This document shows positions 1 through 9,101 of a DNA stretch of 64,000 bases, one piece after another. The first letter of the stretch is position 1, and every line of letters begins with the position of its first letter. Made by a program: the position numbers and the translations under genes. This DNA is from Zeimonas sp044507525 (GTDB lineage Bacteria > Pseudomonadota > Gammaproteobacteria > Burkholderiales > Burkholderiaceae_E): contig JBIQJM010000010.1 of NCBI GenBank assembly GCA_044507525.1, positions 1 to 64,000 on the forward strand, in the 5' to 3' direction. The notes beneath the pieces are model-generated. The model did no database searches and had not been told where the DNA came from. It saw only the letters and a program-made list of their open reading frames with translations.

Positions 1-2
1 AC

Positions 3-308
3 ATCGGCGTCGTCGAGTTCATCGACTACGGCGGCAACGACATCCTGTACTACGCCAGCCGCTATCTCGCGCAGGCGCTCGGCGACGAACGCTATGCGTC
101 TCCCGCGATCGTCGACCGCCACATGCGCGAGGGGCGCAACGGCCTGCGCGACGGCAAGGGTTTCTACGACTTCGGCGGTGTCGATCCCGCGCGATACCGT
201 TCGCAGACTGTCGGGCGCATGCTCGACATGCTCGACCACATCGGGCTGCTGCGCCGGCCCGCCAACGACGAATTCGATCGACCGACATCGAAAGGAGGAG
301 CTTCATGA
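3..308 (+). CDS. 3-hydroxyacyl-CoA dehydrogenase, C-terminal fragment (5' end outside window)
   Basis: Only the last ~100 codons are present, read in frame from base 3. The visible sequence matches the C-terminal helical domain of NAD-dependent 3-hydroxyacyl-CoA dehydrogenases (3HCDH family), including the characteristic ending GLRDGKGFYDF (about 40 residues before the stop). The family oxidises a 3-hydroxyacyl-CoA to the 3-oxoacyl-CoA in cytoplasmic beta-oxidation-type pathways. The stop overlaps the ATG of the next gene (ATGA), so it is cotranscribed with the ABC importer that follows. That points to import and CoA-linked degradation of one substrate. The NAD-binding half, and therefore the exact subfamily (PaaH, Hbd or FadB-like), cannot be judged here. 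Confidence 0.85.
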   Translation: MGVVEFIDYGGNDILYYASRYLAQALGDERYASPAIVDRHMREGRNGLRDGKGFYDFGGVDPARYRSQTVGRMLDMLDHIGLLRRPANDEFDRPTSKGGAS

Positions 309-1450
309 AACGCCGTACCTCGTTCTCCGTCGCCCTCGCGGCCGCCGCCGCGCTCGCCGCCACCGCCGCGCACGCCGAGATCCGCATCGGCGTCTCGCTC
401 GGCACCACCGGGCCGGGCTCGTCGCTCGGCATCCCCTACAAGAACGCGTTCCAGCTGATCCCGAAGACGATCGGCGGCGAACCGGTCACGTACATCATCC
501 TCGACGACGAATCGAAGCCCGACAACGCGGCGAAGAACGCGCGCAAGTTCGTCACCGAGGACAAGGTCGACGCGATCATGGGTTCGAACGGGGTTCCGTC
601 GGCCGTCGCGATGACGCAGGTGGCCGCCGAGACGAAGACGCCGATGATCGCGCTCACGCCGATCCCGCCGCTCGAGGGCGAACGCGCGCAGTGGACCTTC
701 GTCGTGCCGCAGACGACCGAGCTGATGATGAGCGCCGTGGTCGCCGAGATGAAGAAGAACGGCGTCAAGACCGTCGGCTACATCGGCTTCTCCGACACCT
801 GGGGCGATCTCGTCTACAACGCGATGCAGAAGCTCGCGCCCGAGGCCGGCATGAAGGTCGTCACCAACGAGCGCTACGGTCGTGCCGACACCAGCGTCAC
901 CGGCCAGGTGCTCAAGGTGATCGCAGCCAAGCCCGACGCGGTCGTGGTCGGCGGATCCGGATCGCCGGCGGCCACGCCGCACGTCGCGCTGCGCGAGCGC
1001 GGCTACAAGGGGCCGATCTACCACAACCACGGCACGGTGAACCTCGCGTTCATCCAGAACGGCAAGAAGGCCGTGGAAGGCGCCATCGCCCCCACCGGCG
1101 CGCTGATCGTCCCCGAGGACCTGCCCGCCGACTACGCCACGAAGGCGATCTCGCTCGACTTCACGCAGCGCTACGAGAAGGAGTTCGGGCCCGACACGCG
1201 CAACGCCTTCGCCGGCTACAGCTACGACGCGACGCTGCTGCTGAACGCCGCCGTGCCCGAGGCGATGAAGAAGGCCAAGCCCGGCACGCCCGAGTTCCGC
1301 GCCGCGCTGCGCGACGCGCTCGAGCAGGTCAAGAACGTCGTCGGCACCCACGGCGTCTACAACCTGAGCCCCGAGAACCACAACGGTCTCGACGAGCGCG
1401 CCCGCGTGCTCGTGATGGTGAAGGACGGGGAGTGGAAGTTGATGAAGTAA
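305..1450 (+). CDS. Branched-chain-amino-acid-type ABC transporter substrate-binding protein
   Basis: A 381-residue periplasmic receptor of the LivK / Peripla_BP_6 family. It opens with a Sec signal peptide (KRR, then an Ala-rich stretch ending AHA, cleavage before EIRIG), followed by the typical IGVSLGTTGPGSS start of the mature lobe. The start is fixed by a strong Shine-Dalgarno AAAGGAGG eight bases upstream. The dehydrogenase stop overlaps it. The ligand is unknown: this family binds amino acids, aromatic acids, amides and urea. The context (acyl-CoA dehydrogenases on both sides) favours a carboxylic acid over an amino acid, which is inference. A paralogue is encoded at 11010-12167. Confidence 0.93.
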   Translation: MKRRTSFSVALAAAAALAATAAHAEIRIGVSLGTTGPGSSLGIPYKNAFQLIPKTIGGEPVTYIILDDESKPDNAAKNARKFVTEDKVDAIMGSNGVPSAVAMTQVAAETKTPMIALTPIPPLEGERAQWTFVVPQTTELMMSAVVAEMKKNGVKTVGYIGFSDTWGDLVYNAMQKLAPEAGMKVVTNERYGRADTSVTGQVLKVIAAKPDAVVVGGSGSPAATPHVALRERGYKGPIYHNHGTVNLAFIQNGKKAVEGAIAPTGALIVPEDLPADYATKAISLDFTQRYEKEFGPDTRNAFAGYSYDATLLLNAAVPEAMKKAKPGTPEFRAALRDALEQVKNVVGTHGVYNLSPENHNGLDERARVLVMVKDGEWKLMK

Positions 1451-1456
1451 GAGGAC

Positions 1457-1478
1457 GGGAAGGGGGCGACCCCTTCCC
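1457..1478 (+). terminator. GC stem-loop after receptor gene (attenuator or mRNA stabiliser)
   Basis: A perfect 9-bp stem (GGGAAGGGG / CCCCTTCCC) with a GCGA tetraloop begins seven bases after the receptor stop codon. It is followed by a pyrimidine-rich stretch but not by a true U-run. In ABC operons such a hairpin between receptor and permease genes usually protects the receptor mRNA or partly terminates transcription, giving more receptor than permease. The position fits that role; which mechanism applies cannot be read from the sequence. Confidence 0.6.
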
Positions 1479-1514
1479 GCTTGCCTGCTCTCCCTTCTCT
1501 TCGCGACAAGCGAA

Positions 1515-2558
1515 ATGACCTCGGACATCGCCCTCTGGCTGACGCAGGACGGCGTCACCAACGGCGCCATCTACGCGCTGCTCGCACTGGCGCTGCTGCT
1601 GGTGTTCGCGGTGACGCGCGTGATCTTCGTCCCGCAGGGCGAGTTCATCTCCTATGCGGCGCTGTCGATGGCGATGCTGCAGCTCGGGCAGGTGCCGGGC
1701 ACCGTCTGGGTGCTCGTCGGCGGCGGCCTGCTCGCCGCCGCCTTCGACGCGGCAAAGGCGTGGCGCGACCGCGCGCTGCAGCGCATCCCGCGCATCGTCG
1801 TGCTCTACGTCGTCGTACCGGCGGCGATGACGGCGATCGCCGTCTGGGCCGCGCCGCGGCAGCTTTCGCCGTGGTGGCAGGCGCTGGTCGTGCTCGGGCT
1901 GGTCGTCCCGCTCGGCCCGATCCTGTACCGCGTCGCGTACCAGCCGATCGCCAACGCATCGGTCCTGGTCCTGTTCGTCGCCTCGATGGCGGCGCACTAC
2001 GTGCTCACCGGACTCGGGCTCGTCTTCTTCGGCGGCGAGGGGCTGCGCGCGAACGCGTTCTCCGAGGCCAGCTTCAGCGCCGGCGTGCTCGACGTGAGCG
2101 CGCAGAGCCTCGTCGTCGTCGTGACGAGCCTCGTCGTGATGGCCGCGCTGTGGCTCTTCTTCGAGCGCACGCTGTACGGCAAGGCGCTTCGCGCGACGGC
2201 GATCAACCGCGTCGGCGCACGCCTGGTCGGCGTGCGCACCGAACTGTCGGGGAGCCTGAGCTTCCTGCTCGCCGCGTTCATCGGCGCGCTCTCGGGGATC
2301 CTGATCGCCCCGATCGCGACCATCTACTACGACACCGGGCTGATGATCGGCCTGAAGGGCTTCGTCGGCGCGATCCTCGGCGGCATGACGAGCTATCCGC
2401 TCGCCGCGCTCGGTGCGCTCGGCATCGGCCTGCTCGAATCGTTCTCGTCGTTCTGGGCGAGCGCGCTGAAGGAGACCATCGTCTTCACGATCATCATCCC
2501 GGTCCTCGTCTGGCGCTCGCTCACGTCGCGCCATCACGTCGAGGACGAGGAGGAATGA
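1515..2558 (+). CDS. livH: Branched-chain-type ABC transporter permease (LivH family), long form
   Basis: A 347-residue inner-membrane permease, longer than the usual ~290 residues of LivH. The N-terminus has the family pattern DGVTNGAIYALLALALLLVF and the C-terminus the conserved GAILGGMTSYPLAALGALGIGLLES. The extra length is an insertion of roughly 50 residues after the second membrane segment that adds hydrophobic segments. The paralogue at 8052-9101 has the same insertion, so it is a feature of this subfamily. It would pair with the fused LivM-LivG protein that follows. The stop overlaps the next start (ATGATG). No clear Shine-Dalgarno is visible, consistent with partial dependence on the upstream mRNA. 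Confidence 0.92.
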   Translation: MTSDIALWLTQDGVTNGAIYALLALALLLVFAVTRVIFVPQGEFISYAALSMAMLQLGQVPGTVWVLVGGGLLAAAFDAAKAWRDRALQRIPRIVVLYVVVPAAMTAIAVWAAPRQLSPWWQALVVLGLVVPLGPILYRVAYQPIANASVLVLFVASMAAHYVLTGLGLVFFGGEGLRANAFSEASFSAGVLDVSAQSLVVVVTSLVVMAALWLFFERTLYGKALRATAINRVGARLVGVRTELSGSLSFLLAAFIGALSGILIAPIATIYYDTGLMIGLKGFVGAILGGMTSYPLAALGALGIGLLESFSSFWASALKETIVFTIIIPVLVWRSLTSRHHVEDEEE

Positions 2559-4318
2559 TGCGGGCGCAGTGGCCCGTCGGGCTGTTCGTGCTCGCCATCG
2601 CGCTGGCGCCGTGGGTCGTGCCCGCGTTCTACGTCACGCTGCTCAACTACATCGGGCTCGCCACGCTCGTCGTGCTCGGGCTCGTGCTGCTCACCGGCAT
2701 CGCCGGCATCGTCTCCTTCGGGCAGCAGGCCTTCGTCGGCATCGCCGCCTACACGACGGCGCTGCTCACGACGGCCTCCGGCATGTCTCCCTGGCTGACG
2801 CTGTTCGCGTCGCTCGCCGTGGTCGGCGCCTTCGGGCTGCTGCTCGGGGCGATCACGCTGCGCCTGTCGGGCCACTACCTGTCGATCGCGACGATCGCCT
2901 GGGGCATCGCGATCTACTACGTGTTCGGCAACATGCCCGGGCTCGGCCAGTTCAGCGGCCTCGACGACCTGCCCTCGATCAGCCTGTTCGGCTGGCAGCT
3001 CGACACCGCCTCGCGCATCTACTACCTGATCTGGGCGATCACGATCCTGGCGATCGCCGCCGCGCTGAACCTGCTCGATTCGCGCTCCGGGCGCGCACTG
3101 CGCGCACTGCGCTTTCGCAGCGTGATGGCCGAGAGCTTCGGCGTCGACACCGCGCGGCTGAAGGTCCTCGTCTTCCTGTACGCGGCGCTGCTCGCCGGCG
3201 TCTCCGGCTGGCTGCACGCGCATTTCCTGCGCTTCGTCAGCCCGCACGCCTTCGGCGTGAACGCCGGCATCGACTACCTGTTCATGGCCGTGATCGGCGG
3301 CGCGAGCCAGGTGTGGGGCGCGGTGCTCGGCGCCTCGGTGATGACGATGCTGCGCGAGTGGCTGAAGGACCTGCTGCCCGTGGCGATCCAGCGCACCGGG
3401 AACTACGAGATCGTCGTCTTCGGCGTGCTGATGCTGCTGCTGCTGCAACGAACGCGCAACGGCATCGCGCCGGCGATCGGCCGCTGGCTGCCCAAGGGCA
3501 GGCCGCGCCCGCCGTCGGCCGACGCCGCGCCGCTGCCGCGCCGCGAGCAACCGCAGCCGGGTATGCCGCTGCTCGACGTCGACGCGGTGCGCATCCGCTT
3601 CGGCGGGCTGGTCGCGGTCAACCGGATGTCGTTCTCGGTGCGCAGCGGCGAGATCCTCGGGCTGATCGGTCCGAACGGCGCCGGCAAGACGACGATGTTC
3701 AACCTGATCACCGGCGTGCTCGCGCCCGAGAGCGGACAGATCCGTTTCCTCGGCGAGCGCATCGACCAGCTCGGGCAGCGCAGGATCGCGCAGCGCGGAC
3801 TGGCGCGCACCTTCCAGCACGTGAACCTGGTCTCCAACATGTCGGTGCTCGAGAACGTCGCGATCGGCGCGCACCTGCGCGGCGGCAGCGGCACGCTCGC
3901 CGCGATGGCGCATCTCGAACGCGGCGAGGAAGAGCGGCTGCGCGCGGAAGCGGCACGCCAGCTGCATCGCGTGGGCCTGGGCGAGCATCTGTTCGATGCG
4001 GCCGGCAGCCTCGCGCTCGGCCAGCAGCGCATCGTCGAGATCGCGCGCGCACTCGCCGCCGACCCGGTGCTGCTGCTGCTCGACGAGCCGGCGGCCGGGC
4101 TGCGCTACGGCGAGAAGCAGCAACTGGCCGAACTGCTGCGGCGGCTGCGCGCCGAACACATCAGCGTGCTGCTCGTCGAGCACGACATGGATTTCGTGAT
4201 GGGCCTCGTCGACAGGCTCGTCGTCATGGATTTCGGCGAGAAGCTCGCCGAAGGCGCACCGCAGGCGATCCAGACCGACGCCGCGGTGCTCGAAGCGTAC
4301 CTGGGAGGAATCGAGTGA
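2555..4318 (+). CDS. Fused ABC permease-ATPase (LivM-LivG fusion)
   Basis: One 587-residue protein holds a complete LivM-type permease (residues ~1-320, about ten hydrophobic segments) and a complete LivG-type ATPase (from ~337). The ATPase shows Walker A GPNGAGKTT (~372-380), a signature SLALGQQR and Walker B LLLLDEP. No stop or frame change separates the halves; the joint is a Pro/Arg-rich linker of ~25 residues. The start is ATG-ATG overlapping the LivH stop; either Met is possible. Such fusions give a fixed 1:1 permease:ATPase ratio. A second, paralogous fusion lies at 9098-10939. The partner permease is the LivH upstream and the partner ATPase is the LivF downstream. Confidence 0.92.
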   Translation: MMRAQWPVGLFVLAIALAPWVVPAFYVTLLNYIGLATLVVLGLVLLTGIAGIVSFGQQAFVGIAAYTTALLTTASGMSPWLTLFASLAVVGAFGLLLGAITLRLSGHYLSIATIAWGIAIYYVFGNMPGLGQFSGLDDLPSISLFGWQLDTASRIYYLIWAITILAIAAALNLLDSRSGRALRALRFRSVMAESFGVDTARLKVLVFLYAALLAGVSGWLHAHFLRFVSPHAFGVNAGIDYLFMAVIGGASQVWGAVLGASVMTMLREWLKDLLPVAIQRTGNYEIVVFGVLMLLLLQRTRNGIAPAIGRWLPKGRPRPPSADAAPLPRREQPQPGMPLLDVDAVRIRFGGLVAVNRMSFSVRSGEILGLIGPNGAGKTTMFNLITGVLAPESGQIRFLGERIDQLGQRRIAQRGLARTFQHVNLVSNMSVLENVAIGAHLRGGSGTLAAMAHLERGEEERLRAEAARQLHRVGLGEHLFDAAGSLALGQQRIVEIARALAADPVLLLLDEPAAGLRYGEKQQLAELLRRLRAEHISVLLVEHDMDFVMGLVDRLVVMDFGEKLAEGAPQAIQTDAAVLEAYLGGIE

Positions 4319-5070
4319 GTTCTCCGCTGCTCGAAGTCGACGAGCTGAAAGTCTGCTACGGCAAGGTCGAGGCGCTGCACGGCGTCTCGCTGAGCGTGCA
4401 GCAAGGATCGATCGTCACCGTGATCGGCCCGAACGGCGCCGGCAAGTCGACGCTGCTCGGCGCCCTGATGGGCCTGCTGCCCTGCACCGGGCGCGTGCGC
4501 TACGCCGGCAACGATCTCGGCGCCGCCGAAGTCGAGTCGCGCGTCGCACGCGGCATATGCCTCGTTCCCGAGCGCCGCGAGCTCTTCGGCGAGCTGTCGG
4601 TCGAGGACAACCTGCGGCTGGGCGCCTTCCAGCGCGTGCGCAACGGCGAGCGCGGCGCCGACTCCGATTTCGACGAGGTGTACGCGCGTTTCCCGCGGCT
4701 GCTCGAGCGCCGTACGCAGCTCGCCGCGACGCTGTCGGGCGGCGAGCGGCAGATGCTGGCGCTCGGCCGCGCGCTGATGGGCAAGCCGCGCCTGCTGATG
4801 CTCGACGAACCCAGCCTGGGCCTGGCGCCGCGCATCGTGCGCGAGATCATGCACATCGTGGCCGACCTGCGCACGACGGGCGTCTCGATCCTGCTCGTCG
4901 AGCAGAACGCGCGCGCCGCGCTGCAGGTGGCCGATCACGGCTACGTGCTCGAGACCGGCGACATCGTGCTCGCCGGAACCTCGGCCGAGCTCAGCGGCAA
5001 TCCCAAGGTCGTCGAGTCGTATCTCGGGCTCGCCGGCCGCGCAAACGAAAGGAAGGAAATCCCCGCATGA
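4315..5070 (+). CDS. livF: Branched-chain-type ABC transporter ATP-binding protein (LivF family)
   Basis: A 251-residue cytoplasmic ATPase starting at GTG that overlaps the previous stop (GTGA). Walker A GPNGAGKST lies at ~residue 38-46, the signature LSGGERQML in the middle, and Walker B LLMLDEPSLGLAP precedes the LLVEQNARAAL that is typical of LivF rather than LivG. It completes the first importer as the second, non-fused ATPase. The second importer (8052-12167) has no LivF of its own, so this protein may serve both. The stop overlaps the ATG of the next gene, an enzyme fusion, showing cotranscription of transport and catabolism. Confidence 0.93.
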   Translation: MSSPLLEVDELKVCYGKVEALHGVSLSVQQGSIVTVIGPNGAGKSTLLGALMGLLPCTGRVRYAGNDLGAAEVESRVARGICLVPERRELFGELSVEDNLRLGAFQRVRNGERGADSDFDEVYARFPRLLERRTQLAATLSGGERQMLALGRALMGKPRLLMLDEPSLGLAPRIVREIMHIVADLRTTGVSILLVEQNARAALQVADHGYVLETGDIVLAGTSAELSGNPKVVESYLGLAGRANERKEIPA

Positions 5071-7082
5071 ACCGTCGTTTCTCGAACCCGCTGCTGGCCG
5101 CGCCGGCGCGGGCGATGCCCCGTCACGTCGCGATCATCGGCGCCGGCTCGATCGGCCCCGACATCGGCTACTACCTGAAGAGCGCGCTGCCCGGGCTGAA
5201 GCTCACGCTCGTCGATCTCGCGCAACCGGCGCTCGACTCGGCGCTTGCGCGCTTTCGCAGCTACGCGGAGAAGGCGGTGGCGCGCGGGAAGATGAAGCCG
5301 CAGGACGCCGAAGCGGTGCTGCAGGACCTGCACGGCACCACCGACTACGACGCGATCGGCGGCTGCGACTGGGTGCTCGAGGCGGCCACCGAGAACCTGG
5401 AGCTCAAGCGCCGGATCTTCGCCGACGTGGAAAAGCGCGTCGCCGACGACGCGATCATCACGTCGAACACCAGCTCGCTGCCGGCTGCGCGCATCTTCTC
5501 GCAGCTGCGCAATCCGCGCCGCGCCACCGTCACCCATTTCTTCGCGCCGGCCTGGCGCAATCCGGCGGTCGAGGTCATCGACTGGGAGCGCGCCGACCCG
5601 GCACTCGTCGAGCACCTGCGCCGCTTCTTCTGCGAGACGGGCAAGCTGCCGCTCGTCACCTCCGATGCGCCCTGCTTCATGCTCGACCGCATCTTCGACA
5701 ACTGGTGCAACGAGTCGGCGCTGCTGCTCGATCGCGCGAGCGCCGCGCAGATCGACACGGTGGCCGGCGCCTTCGTGCACGCCGGGCCGTTCTTCGTGCT
5801 CAACCTCGCCAACGGCAACCCGATCATCGTCGAGACGAACACGCTGCAGGCCGACGAGGAAGGCGAACACTACCGGCCGGCGACGATCTTCGAGTCGGTC
5901 GATCGCTGGAAGACCGTCGCGCCCGGCAAGTCGGTGGCGGTCGACGAGAAGACCGCGGCCGACGTGCGCGACCGCCTGCTCGGCGTGCTGTTCTCGCAAT
6001 CGGTGGACATCCTCGACCGCGCCATCGGCGAGCCGGGCGACCTCGACCTCGGCTGCAGGATCGCGCTCGGCTTCCGCGACGGCCCGCTCACGCTGATGCG
6101 CAACGCCGGCGACGCCGAGACGGCGCGCGTGCTCGAGCGTTTCGTCGGCGAACGCCCCGGCATGCCGGGCCCCTCGCGCGCGCTGGCCGACTACCAGCGT
6201 TTCGAGCGCCACGTGCTCGTCGACGACGTCGGCGACGTCAAGGTGATCACGCTGCGCCGGCCCGAGGCGCTGAACGCGCTGCACGACGAGATGACCGACG
6301 AGATCCTCGAGGTGATCCGCCGCCACGAGGACGACCCGGCGGTCGCCGGCTTCGTGATCGTCGGCTACGGCACGCGCGCGTTCTGCGCCGGCGCCGACAT
6401 CGGCCGCTTCCCGTCGATGCTCGGCGACGCCGGTGCCGCCGCGCAGTACGCGCGCGACTGCTCGCGGCTGCTCGTGCACCTGGACGCGATGCGCAAGCCG
6501 GTGGTCGCCGCGCTGAACGGCATGGCGCTCGGCGGCGGTTTCGAGCTCGCGATGCGCTGCCATTCGCTGGTGGCCGTGCGCGGCGCGTCGATGCAGCTGC
6601 CCGAGGTCACGCTCGGCATCGTGCCCGGCATCGGCGCTATGGTCGTGCCGTACCGGCGCTGGCCGGCCGCCGCCCCCGTGTTCCACGCGATGCTGCGCAA
6701 GGGCGAGCGGCTCGGCGCGCAGCGCGCGCACGAAATGGGCATCGTCGACGCGCTCGCCGACGACTACCGCGCGCTGATCGCCTGCGCGGTCGACCGCGTG
6801 CAGGCCCTCGCCGGCCGCGTGCCGCGGATCGCCGAAGGTGCGATCGACGTGCCGAGCTTCGAAGACAGCGCCGAGCGCGCGGCGAACGGCATGACGCTGA
6901 GCGCGACCACCGTCGGCATCATCGAGAAGGCCGTTCGCGACGCGGCCGCCGCGCCGACGCTCGCGCAGGCGCTCGACGTCGGCTACAAGGCCTTCGGCGC
7001 GAGCGCCTGCACGGCCGCGGCGCGCGAAGGCATCGCGGCCTTCGGCGAGCGGCGCAGCCCCGACTTCGGAAAGACCGGATGA
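5067..7082 (+). CDS. 3-hydroxyacyl-CoA dehydrogenase / enoyl-CoA hydratase fusion (dehydrogenase first)
   Basis: A 671-residue bifunctional protein. Residues ~20-200 form an NAD-binding Rossmann domain (GAGSIGPDIG) with the catalytic-histidine motif THFF. A 3HCDH C-terminal region follows. From ~385 there is an enoyl-CoA hydratase/isomerase domain with the oxyanion motif FCAGADIG and both expected glutamates (GGGFELA and LPEVTLG). FadB/FadJ have the hydratase first, so this order is reversed; archaeal crotonyl-CoA hydratase/hydroxybutyryl-CoA dehydrogenases also use dehydrogenase-first. Both active sites look intact, so hydration of an enoyl-CoA and oxidation of the product are likely. The substrate is unknown. 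It ends the operon that starts upstream of the window. Confidence 0.9.
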   Translation: MNRRFSNPLLAAPARAMPRHVAIIGAGSIGPDIGYYLKSALPGLKLTLVDLAQPALDSALARFRSYAEKAVARGKMKPQDAEAVLQDLHGTTDYDAIGGCDWVLEAATENLELKRRIFADVEKRVADDAIITSNTSSLPAARIFSQLRNPRRATVTHFFAPAWRNPAVEVIDWERADPALVEHLRRFFCETGKLPLVTSDAPCFMLDRIFDNWCNESALLLDRASAAQIDTVAGAFVHAGPFFVLNLANGNPIIVETNTLQADEEGEHYRPATIFESVDRWKTVAPGKSVAVDEKTAADVRDRLLGVLFSQSVDILDRAIGEPGDLDLGCRIALGFRDGPLTLMRNAGDAETARVLERFVGERPGMPGPSRALADYQRFERHVLVDDVGDVKVITLRRPEALNALHDEMTDEILEVIRRHEDDPAVAGFVIVGYGTRAFCAGADIGRFPSMLGDAGAAAQYARDCSRLLVHLDAMRKPVVAALNGMALGGGFELAMRCHSLVAVRGASMQLPEVTLGIVPGIGAMVVPYRRWPAAAPVFHAMLRKGERLGAQRAHEMGIVDALADDYRALIACAVDRVQALAGRVPRIAEGAIDVPSFEDSAERAANGMTLSATTVGIIEKAVRDAAAAPTLAQALDVGYKAFGASACTAAAREGIAAFGERRSPDFGKTG

Positions 7083-7089
7083 CGCGGCC

Positions 7090-8028
7090 TCACCACCGAA
7101 GCACCGCGCGCCCGCGATGACCGGGCGCACCGAGCCATTCGAGCGCCTCGCCGGCTTGCGCCGGACCGAAGGCGCGGCGCTCGACCCGAAGCGATCCCTC
7201 GGCGATGCGTTCGAGCAGCTGCGGCGCCGCCGCGCGGCCGGCCTCCTCGCGCGAGAGCATGTTCAGCGGCAGCAGCGAAACGTCGCGCTGGATGAATTGC
7301 GTCAGGTCGAGCGCGACGCGCGAGCCGCCGAGATAGCCGACGAGCACGGCGCGTCCGCCTGCGACCACCGCGGGCAGCAGTGCGGCGAGCGTCGCGCCGC
7401 CGACCGTGTCGATCAGCAGCTCGGCCTGGACGCCGGCGGGCGTTCGCGGATCGTCGCGATCGACCACCACCGGCTCGACGCCCTCCTCGAGCTGCGCGAC
7501 GCGCCCGGGTTTGCCGACGACGCCGAACACCCGCGCGCCCATGCGCCGGGCGAGCTGGCAGGCGACGCTGCCGACTGCGCCGGTGGCGCCGCTCACCAGC
7601 ACGCGCTCGCCGTCGCGCAGCCGCGCGACGTCGTGCAGCGCCACCCAGGCCGAAGTGCACGGCGAGAAGAAGGTCGCGCCGACCTCGAACGGAACGTCGT
7701 CGGGCAGCAGGCCGAGGATCGCATCGGGTACCGAGCGACGCTCGCACCAGCTGCCGTCGCGGCGCGTGCCCAGGCCGCCTCCACGGAACCAGACGCGCGT
7801 GCCGGCCGCGAAGCGCGCGCTGCGCTCGACGACGCCGCTGCCTTCGATCCCGGGCACGTACGGGAGCGCGGGCGGATGGAGGAACTCGCCGCGCCAGATC
7901 GTGCGGTCGAGATGCCCGACGCTCGCCGCCTCGATGCGCACGACGCTCTCCCCCTGCGTCTCGACCGGCTCGGGCACCGTCTCCAGCCTCGGCGCGGCGC
8001 CCCATCCGTGCACCCGAACCGCCTTCAT
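7090..8028 (-). CDS. Quinone oxidoreductase-like MDR family protein
   Basis: A 312-residue medium-chain dehydrogenase/reductase of the NADPH:quinone oxidoreductase branch. The N-terminus MKAVRVHGWG and the segment PGIEGSGVV are the GroES-like fold. The cofactor-binding loop VLVSGATGAVGSVACQLA fits the AGAGGVG-type Rossmann motif. The structural-zinc cysteine cluster of alcohol dehydrogenases is absent, which supports a zinc-free QOR. A clear Shine-Dalgarno GGAGGAG precedes the ATG. It is convergent with the fusion enzyme (7 bp gap) and divergent from the second LivH with only 23 bp between start codons, interrupting an otherwise plus-strand transport cluster. The substrate is unknown; enoyl-thioester or quinone reduction is possible. 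Confidence 0.88.
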   Translation of the reverse strand: MKAVRVHGWGAAPRLETVPEPVETQGESVVRIEAASVGHLDRTIWRGEFLHPPALPYVPGIEGSGVVERSARFAAGTRVWFRGGGLGTRRDGSWCERRSVPDAILGLLPDDVPFEVGATFFSPCTSAWVALHDVARLRDGERVLVSGATGAVGSVACQLARRMGARVFGVVGKPGRVAQLEEGVEPVVVDRDDPRTPAGVQAELLIDTVGGATLAALLPAVVAGGRAVLVGYLGGSRVALDLTQFIQRDVSLLPLNMLSREEAGRAAAPQLLERIAEGSLRVERRAFGPAQAGEALEWLGAPGHRGRAVLRW

Positions 8029-8051
8029 CGCATGCTCCTCCGGATCGTCCC

Positions 8052-9101
8052 ATGAACCTGCAGATCGCCATGCTGCTGTCGCAGGACGGTATCACCAACG
8101 GCGCGATCTACGCGCTGCTCGCGCTCGCGCTCGTGCTGCTGTTCGCCGTCACGCGCGTGATCTTCATCCCGCAGGGCGAGTTCGTCTCGATGGGCGCGCT
8201 CACGCTGGCGAGCTTCCAGGCGGGCCGCACGCCCGGCACGCTGTGGCTGCTGATCGGCGCCGGCATCGCCGTCGCGATCGTCGACGGCGTCGCCGCCTGG
8301 CGCCGCTCGCGCGAAGGCGGCTCGCCCGCGAACCTGCGATCGATCGTCGGATGGAACCTCGCGTACCCGGCGATCGCGGCGCTCGTCCTGTTCGCCATCG
8401 ACCCGGCGCAGCTCGCGCTGCCGCTGCAGATCACGCTCGCGCTCGCGCTGATCGTTCCGCTCGGGCCGATGATCTACCGGCTCGCGTTCCAGCCGATCGC
8501 GCACGGGTCGGTGCTCGTGCTGCTGATCGTCGCCGTCGCCGTGCACCTCGCGCTGGTCGGGCTAGGGCTGCTCTTCTTCGGCGCCGAAGGCACGCGCACG
8601 CCGGCCTTCTCCGACGCGCGCTTCGACATCGGCCTGATCGGCGTCAACGGCCAGACGCTGTGGGTGATCGGCGCGTCGATCGCGCTGATCGCGGCGCTCT
8701 ACGCGTTCTTCGAACGCACGCTGTACGGCAAGGCCCTGCGCGCGACGGCGATCAACCGCGCGGGCGCGCGCCTGATGGGGATCTCGACCGTGCTCGCCGG
8801 CAAGCTGTCCTTCGCGCTGGCGGCGCTGATCGGCGCGTTCTCCGGCGTGCTCGTCGCGCCGATCACGACGATCTACTACGACACCGGCTTCCTGTTCGGG
8901 TTGAAGGGCTTCGTCGCCGCGATCGTCGGCGGGCTCGCCAGCTATCCGCTCGCCGCGGTCGGCGCGCTGCTCGTCGGGCTGCTCGAGTCGTTCTCGTCGT
9001 TCTGGGCGTCGGCATACAAGGAGGTCATCGTCTTCACCGTGATCATCCCGGTGCTGTTGTGGCGCTCGCTGACCTCGCGCGCCACCGGAGACGAGGAATG
9101 A
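8052..9101 (+). CDS. livH: Branched-chain-type ABC transporter permease (LivH family), second importer
   Basis: A 349-residue paralogue of the permease at 1515-2558, with the same N-terminal pattern (DGITNGAIYALLALALVLLF), the same family-unusual insertion after the second membrane segment and a nearly identical C-terminus (LLESFSSFWASA). It starts only 23 bp from the divergent QOR gene with no visible Shine-Dalgarno, so its promoter must lie inside that gene or further away. The stop overlaps the fused permease-ATPase start. The similarity of the two clusters suggests duplication of the whole unit followed by divergence of the receptors. Confidence 0.92.
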   Translation: MNLQIAMLLSQDGITNGAIYALLALALVLLFAVTRVIFIPQGEFVSMGALTLASFQAGRTPGTLWLLIGAGIAVAIVDGVAAWRRSREGGSPANLRSIVGWNLAYPAIAALVLFAIDPAQLALPLQITLALALIVPLGPMIYRLAFQPIAHGSVLVLLIVAVAVHLALVGLGLLFFGAEGTRTPAFSDARFDIGLIGVNGQTLWVIGASIALIAALYAFFERTLYGKALRATAINRAGARLMGISTVLAGKLSFALAALIGAFSGVLVAPITTIYYDTGFLFGLKGFVAAIVGGLASYPLAAVGALLVGLLESFSSFWASAYKEVIVFTVIIPVLLWRSLTSRATGDEE

